NCBI RefSeq assembly: GCF_017302275.1
Contig: NZ_JAFLDR010000003.1
Coordinates: forward strand, 1 to 64,000
Reading direction: 5' to 3'
From: Sulfuritalea sp.
GTDB taxonomy: Bacteria; Pseudomonadota; Gammaproteobacteria; Burkholderiales; Rhodocyclaceae
DNA length: 64,000 nt
Positions 61,612-64,000 of the stretch are shown one piece after another (positions within the stretch are counted from its first letter, which is position 1; every line of letters begins with the position of its first letter). The notes under the pieces are model-generated. The model was given only the letters and a program-made list of their open reading frames with translations, was not told the DNA's origin and made no database searches. A program made the position numbers and the translations under genes.

Positions 61612-61820
61612 GGCGGCCGGAGGGAGGAAACCGGCCGCCGGGGGAGCGACATTTTACCGACTGAAGTAACGGCTTGAATCGGCGAGAAATTTAATTATTG
61701 CATCGGGCTGCATGGGTCTTTCCTTGCGGTTTGCGTCTGGCGACATGAACGGATAGATTGGGCCGGAACCGATCGGTTCAACGCGAATTTGCAACAACTT
61801 GTTGCAAGGACCGCGCGGCG

Positions 61821-62219
61821 CTACCCGGCAAGGGCGTCGAGGTAGTACCAGCGACCGTCTTCGCGAACGAAACGGCTGACTTCATGCAGGCGTTGCCCGC
61901 GTCCGCCGACGCGAAAGCGGGCGACGAAGTCCACCGTGGCCGTATCGCCGTTTTCCGCATGGGCGCGAAGCTCGAGTGCCAGCCATTTCGGCACCGGTTC
62001 GGTAGCCAGATCCAGAGCCGACGGTCGGGTCGAGGCATGCCAGGTCGCCAGCAGGTAGTCCTCCAGTCCCCGTGCATAGGCGCAGTAACGCGAGCGCATC
62101 AGGGTTTCGGCGTCCGGCGCCACGAGCCCGGCGTGGTGGCGGCCGCAGCAGGCGGCGTACGGCAGCGGCCGACCGCAGGGACAGGGGTTCCGGATCTTCG
62201 GCGACGCCGAGCTGCCCAT
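61821..62219 (-). CDS. YchJ family protein with SEC-C zinc motif (UPF0225)
   Basis: The 132-residue protein has an N-terminal SEC-C type zinc motif PCPCGRPLPYAACCGRHH and the YchJ core AETLMRSRYCAYARGLEDYL, LLATWHASTRP, VDFVARFRVGGRGQRLHEVS, RFVREDGRWYYLDA. The start overlaps the upstream stop by one base. The family's function is unknown. Confidence 0.93.
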   Translation of the reverse strand: MGSSASPKIRNPCPCGRPLPYAACCGRHHAGLVAPDAETLMRSRYCAYARGLEDYLLATWHASTRPSALDLATEPVPKWLALELRAHAENGDTATVDFVARFRVGGRGQRLHEVSRFVREDGRWYYLDALAG

Positions 62220-62452
62220 CACTGACCCTTGCCGGGTTCGGGCGGCAGTGCGCACTTCGGGCATGCGCGGCCGAAGGGCGAGATGTAGCGCCACCAGATC
62301 CAGGCCAGCCCCGGCAACAAGGCGATCAGCGCGATGTCGGCCCAGCCAGGCTGCGCCAGCTCACCCTGCCACCAGGCGACGGCGGCGCGGATCGCCTCGA
62401 TCAGCAGCACCATGTAGCCGAATGCGGCGGCGAGCAGCAGCAGGCGCTTCAC
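62219..62452 (-). CDS. Small membrane protein with C-terminal Cys pair
   Basis: The 77-residue protein starts at GTG 62452 inside the dacB stop codon (GTGA overlap). It has two hydrophobic helices (about 1-25 and 37-57) and ends WWRYISPFGRACPKCALPPE, with a CPKC pair that may bind metal. It is translationally coupled to dacB and ychJ. No family recognised. Confidence 0.65.
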   Translation of the reverse strand: MKRLLLLAAAFGYMVLLIEAIRAAVAWWQGELAQPGWADIALIALLPGLAWIWWRYISPFGRACPKCALPPEPGKGQ

Positions 62453-63867
62453 GTTCCACGCCCCGCGTAAACCCACTCCAGCAGCGCGTCCTGGGCCGCC
62501 TGCGCGCCGCCGGCATGGGGGTGGTTGACGAAGAAAACCACGATCCAGCGCCGTCCGCTGCGATCCAGCACCCAGCCGGCAATGCTGCGCACGCCTTCGA
62601 GCGAACCGGTCTTGATGTGGGCCTGGCCGGCGACGCCGTTCTGCTTCAGCCGCTTGCGCATGGTGCCGTCGGTCGCCGTCACCGGCAGCGACGCGACCAG
62701 TTCCGGCATCACCGCGCTTTTCCATGCCGCCTGCAGCACGCGGCCGAGGCCCTCGGCGGAAATCCGCTCACGGCGCGACAGGCCCGAGCCGTTTTCCAGC
62801 ACCAGTTCGGGCAGTGCCAGGCCGCGCGCATCGAGCCAGGCACGGATCGCGGCGTCGGCATCCTCGGTGCCGGCGGGACGGCGCCCGGCTTCCATGCCCA
62901 GCGTCAGAAACAACTGGCGCGCCATGACATTGTTGGAGAACTTGTTGATGTCGCGCACTACTTCGGCAAGAGTCGGCGATGGCAGCACGGCAAGCGGACG
63001 GGCGTCGGCCGGCACCGGGCCGTCGCGCACGCCTCCCGACATGCTGCCGCCCAGTTCGGCCCACAGTTGCTGGAAGACGCCAAGCACGAATTGGGGATGG
63101 TCCATTACCGCGATGTTCCAGCGCTGCTCGCTGCAGCCCGGCGGAAAGACACCGGTCAGCACCAGGCGCGTGGTCGGCCCGTGCGCGAACACGTCGGCGC
63201 GCAGGCGCTCCTTCCAGTCGCCGCAGCCATTGCCGGTGCCCAGTGTGGTCTTGTTGATCAGGTCGAGGTTGGCCGGCGCCGGCTCGGCGCTGACCAGCAG
63301 GGTCTTTTGCTGCGGGTCGGGAACCAGTTGCAGCGTCACCGCCTTGAAATTGACCAGCAGCGCGTCGGGCGCGACGTTGTAGGGGCGCATCGGCTGCGCG
63401 TCGAAACGTGCCGGATCGCCGTTGGCCGTGAGGAAAGCGCCGCGATCGAGCACCAGGTCGCCGCGTATCTCGCGGATGCCGCGCGCGCGTATCTGGCGCA
63501 GCAGGCGCCCGAACTGGTCGTAGGTCAGCTTCGGGTCGCCGCCGCCGCGCAGGTGCAGGTCACCCGTGAGCACACCTTCGCTCAAGGTACCGCCCGCAAA
63601 CGCCTCCGTTTTCCAGACGTAGGCCGGACCCAGCAGGTCGAGCGCGGCATAGGTGGTGACCAGCTTCATGGTCGAGGCCGGATTCAGCGCCGTGCGCGCA
63701 TTCACCGCCAGGCGCGGCGACGCGGCATCGACCTCCCGGACCCAGGCGGCGGTAGCCGAAACCGGTATGCCGGCGGACTTGAGGGCGTGCATCACGGATG
63801 GCGGCAACTCGTCGGCGCGGGCGCCCAGGGCAAGCAAGCAGGCCAGCAAGGGTAAAAATAGTCGCAT
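62449..63867 (-). CDS. dacB: D-alanyl-D-alanine carboxypeptidase/endopeptidase (PBP4)
   Basis: DacB trims and cleaves peptidoglycan crosslinks in the periplasm. The 472-residue precursor has a signal peptide (MRLFLPLLACLLALGARA), the SxxK motif in NPASTMKLVTTYAALDLL, the SxN motif in NKFSNNVMARQLF, and the KTG motif in HIKTGSLEGVRSIAGWV. The large insert between SxxK and SxN is typical of class C PBPs. It heads a three-gene minus-strand operon. Confidence 0.95.
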   Translation of the reverse strand: MRLFLPLLACLLALGARADELPPSVMHALKSAGIPVSATAAWVREVDAASPRLAVNARTALNPASTMKLVTTYAALDLLGPAYVWKTEAFAGGTLSEGVLTGDLHLRGGGDPKLTYDQFGRLLRQIRARGIREIRGDLVLDRGAFLTANGDPARFDAQPMRPYNVAPDALLVNFKAVTLQLVPDPQQKTLLVSAEPAPANLDLINKTTLGTGNGCGDWKERLRADVFAHGPTTRLVLTGVFPPGCSEQRWNIAVMDHPQFVLGVFQQLWAELGGSMSGGVRDGPVPADARPLAVLPSPTLAEVVRDINKFSNNVMARQLFLTLGMEAGRRPAGTEDADAAIRAWLDARGLALPELVLENGSGLSRRERISAEGLGRVLQAAWKSAVMPELVASLPVTATDGTMRKRLKQNGVAGQAHIKTGSLEGVRSIAGWVLDRSGRRWIVVFFVNHPHAGGAQAAQDALLEWVYAGRGT

Positions 63868-63953
63868 GGCGCGATCTTAGCGCGCAGTTACCGTCGCCGG
63901 CTTGCGCCGATGGCCTATAGAATCGGTGGCAAGGCAAAAAGGGGAACAACCCG

Positions 63954-64000
63954 ATGGAATCACCCGCCTGGCATCCGTCGGCAAAGACAGCACGCGCGGC
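63954..64000 (+). CDS. Start of a gene cut by the window end, unknown
   Basis: ATG 63954 is preceded by AAGGGGAAC at a reasonable distance and opens MESPAWHPSAKTARA. It is divergent from dacB by 86 bp. Only 15 codons are visible, so no function can be given. Confidence 0.35.
   Translation, partial: MESPAWHPSAKTARA

Overview
The window is about 64 kb of GC-rich chromosome. Gene content points to a betaproteobacterium of the Rhodocyclales/Sterolibacteriaceae type. The signs are gatA-gatB, a monomeric NADP-isocitrate dehydrogenase, the xerC-DUF484-dapF-lpxL block, metK, a PEP-CTERM protein, TRAP and TTT carriers and many IclR regulators. This assignment is inferred from gene order and family content, not from a marker-gene comparison. 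I saw no tRNA or rRNA gene, CRISPR array or intact insertion sequence.

Region 1 (1-20 kb) is core genome: the end of gatA and gatB, pyrE divergent from an exonuclease III gene, a yqjD/yqjE/yqjK-like membrane operon, a 1.08-kilo-residue DUF748 protein, an AmiD-like amidase, a DEDD exonuclease, epd, icd, azlCD, xerC, DUF484, dapF and an LpxL-type acyltransferase.

Region 2 (20-27 kb) is a catabolic block: a GMC flavoprotein dehydrogenase, a complete TRAP transporter (DctP-DctQ-DctM), a CBS-BON protein and an IclR regulator whose reading frame has no normal start codon.

Region 3 (27-37.7 kb) is an accessory island. It holds several toxin-antitoxin modules (two HigBA-like pairs, PIN/Phd, RelB/ParE, a Fic protein, an orphan XRE antitoxin), two decayed copies of an mqsRA plus BKACE fragment, and an AT-richer cassette. 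The cassette encodes a 75-residue precursor-like peptide, a graspetide-type (MvdC/MvdD-like) ATP-grasp ligase and a coiled-coil membrane protein. A Xer/dif-like recombination site lies at its right edge. A short dispersed repeat marks many of the boundaries.

Region 4 (37.7-52.3 kb) is organosulfonate metabolism: sulfoacetaldehyde acetyltransferase (Xsc), then an IclR-CobS-CobT-Lin0512-Lin0512 operon divergent from it, then an IclR-controlled TctCBA transporter followed by SauS-like acylating sulfoacetaldehyde dehydrogenase and a SauT-like CoA ligase. Together they would import sulfoacetate, activate it to sulfoacetyl-CoA, reduce it to sulfoacetaldehyde and cleave that to acetyl phosphate and sulfite.

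Region 5 (52.4-64 kb) returns to cell-envelope and housekeeping genes. It has a second LpxL-type acyltransferase and a GnnA-GnnB-LpxA cluster that should build a diamino-sugar (GlcN3N) lipid A precursor. Then come a PEP-CTERM protein, an MFS carrier, metK behind a switch-like structured leader, a DUF2237 protein, glutathione peroxidase, a YchJ protein and PBP4 (DacB). The minus-strand order lpxL2 ... lpxL1-dapF-DUF484-xerC suggests that the 20-52 kb segment was inserted into a once contiguous core block.
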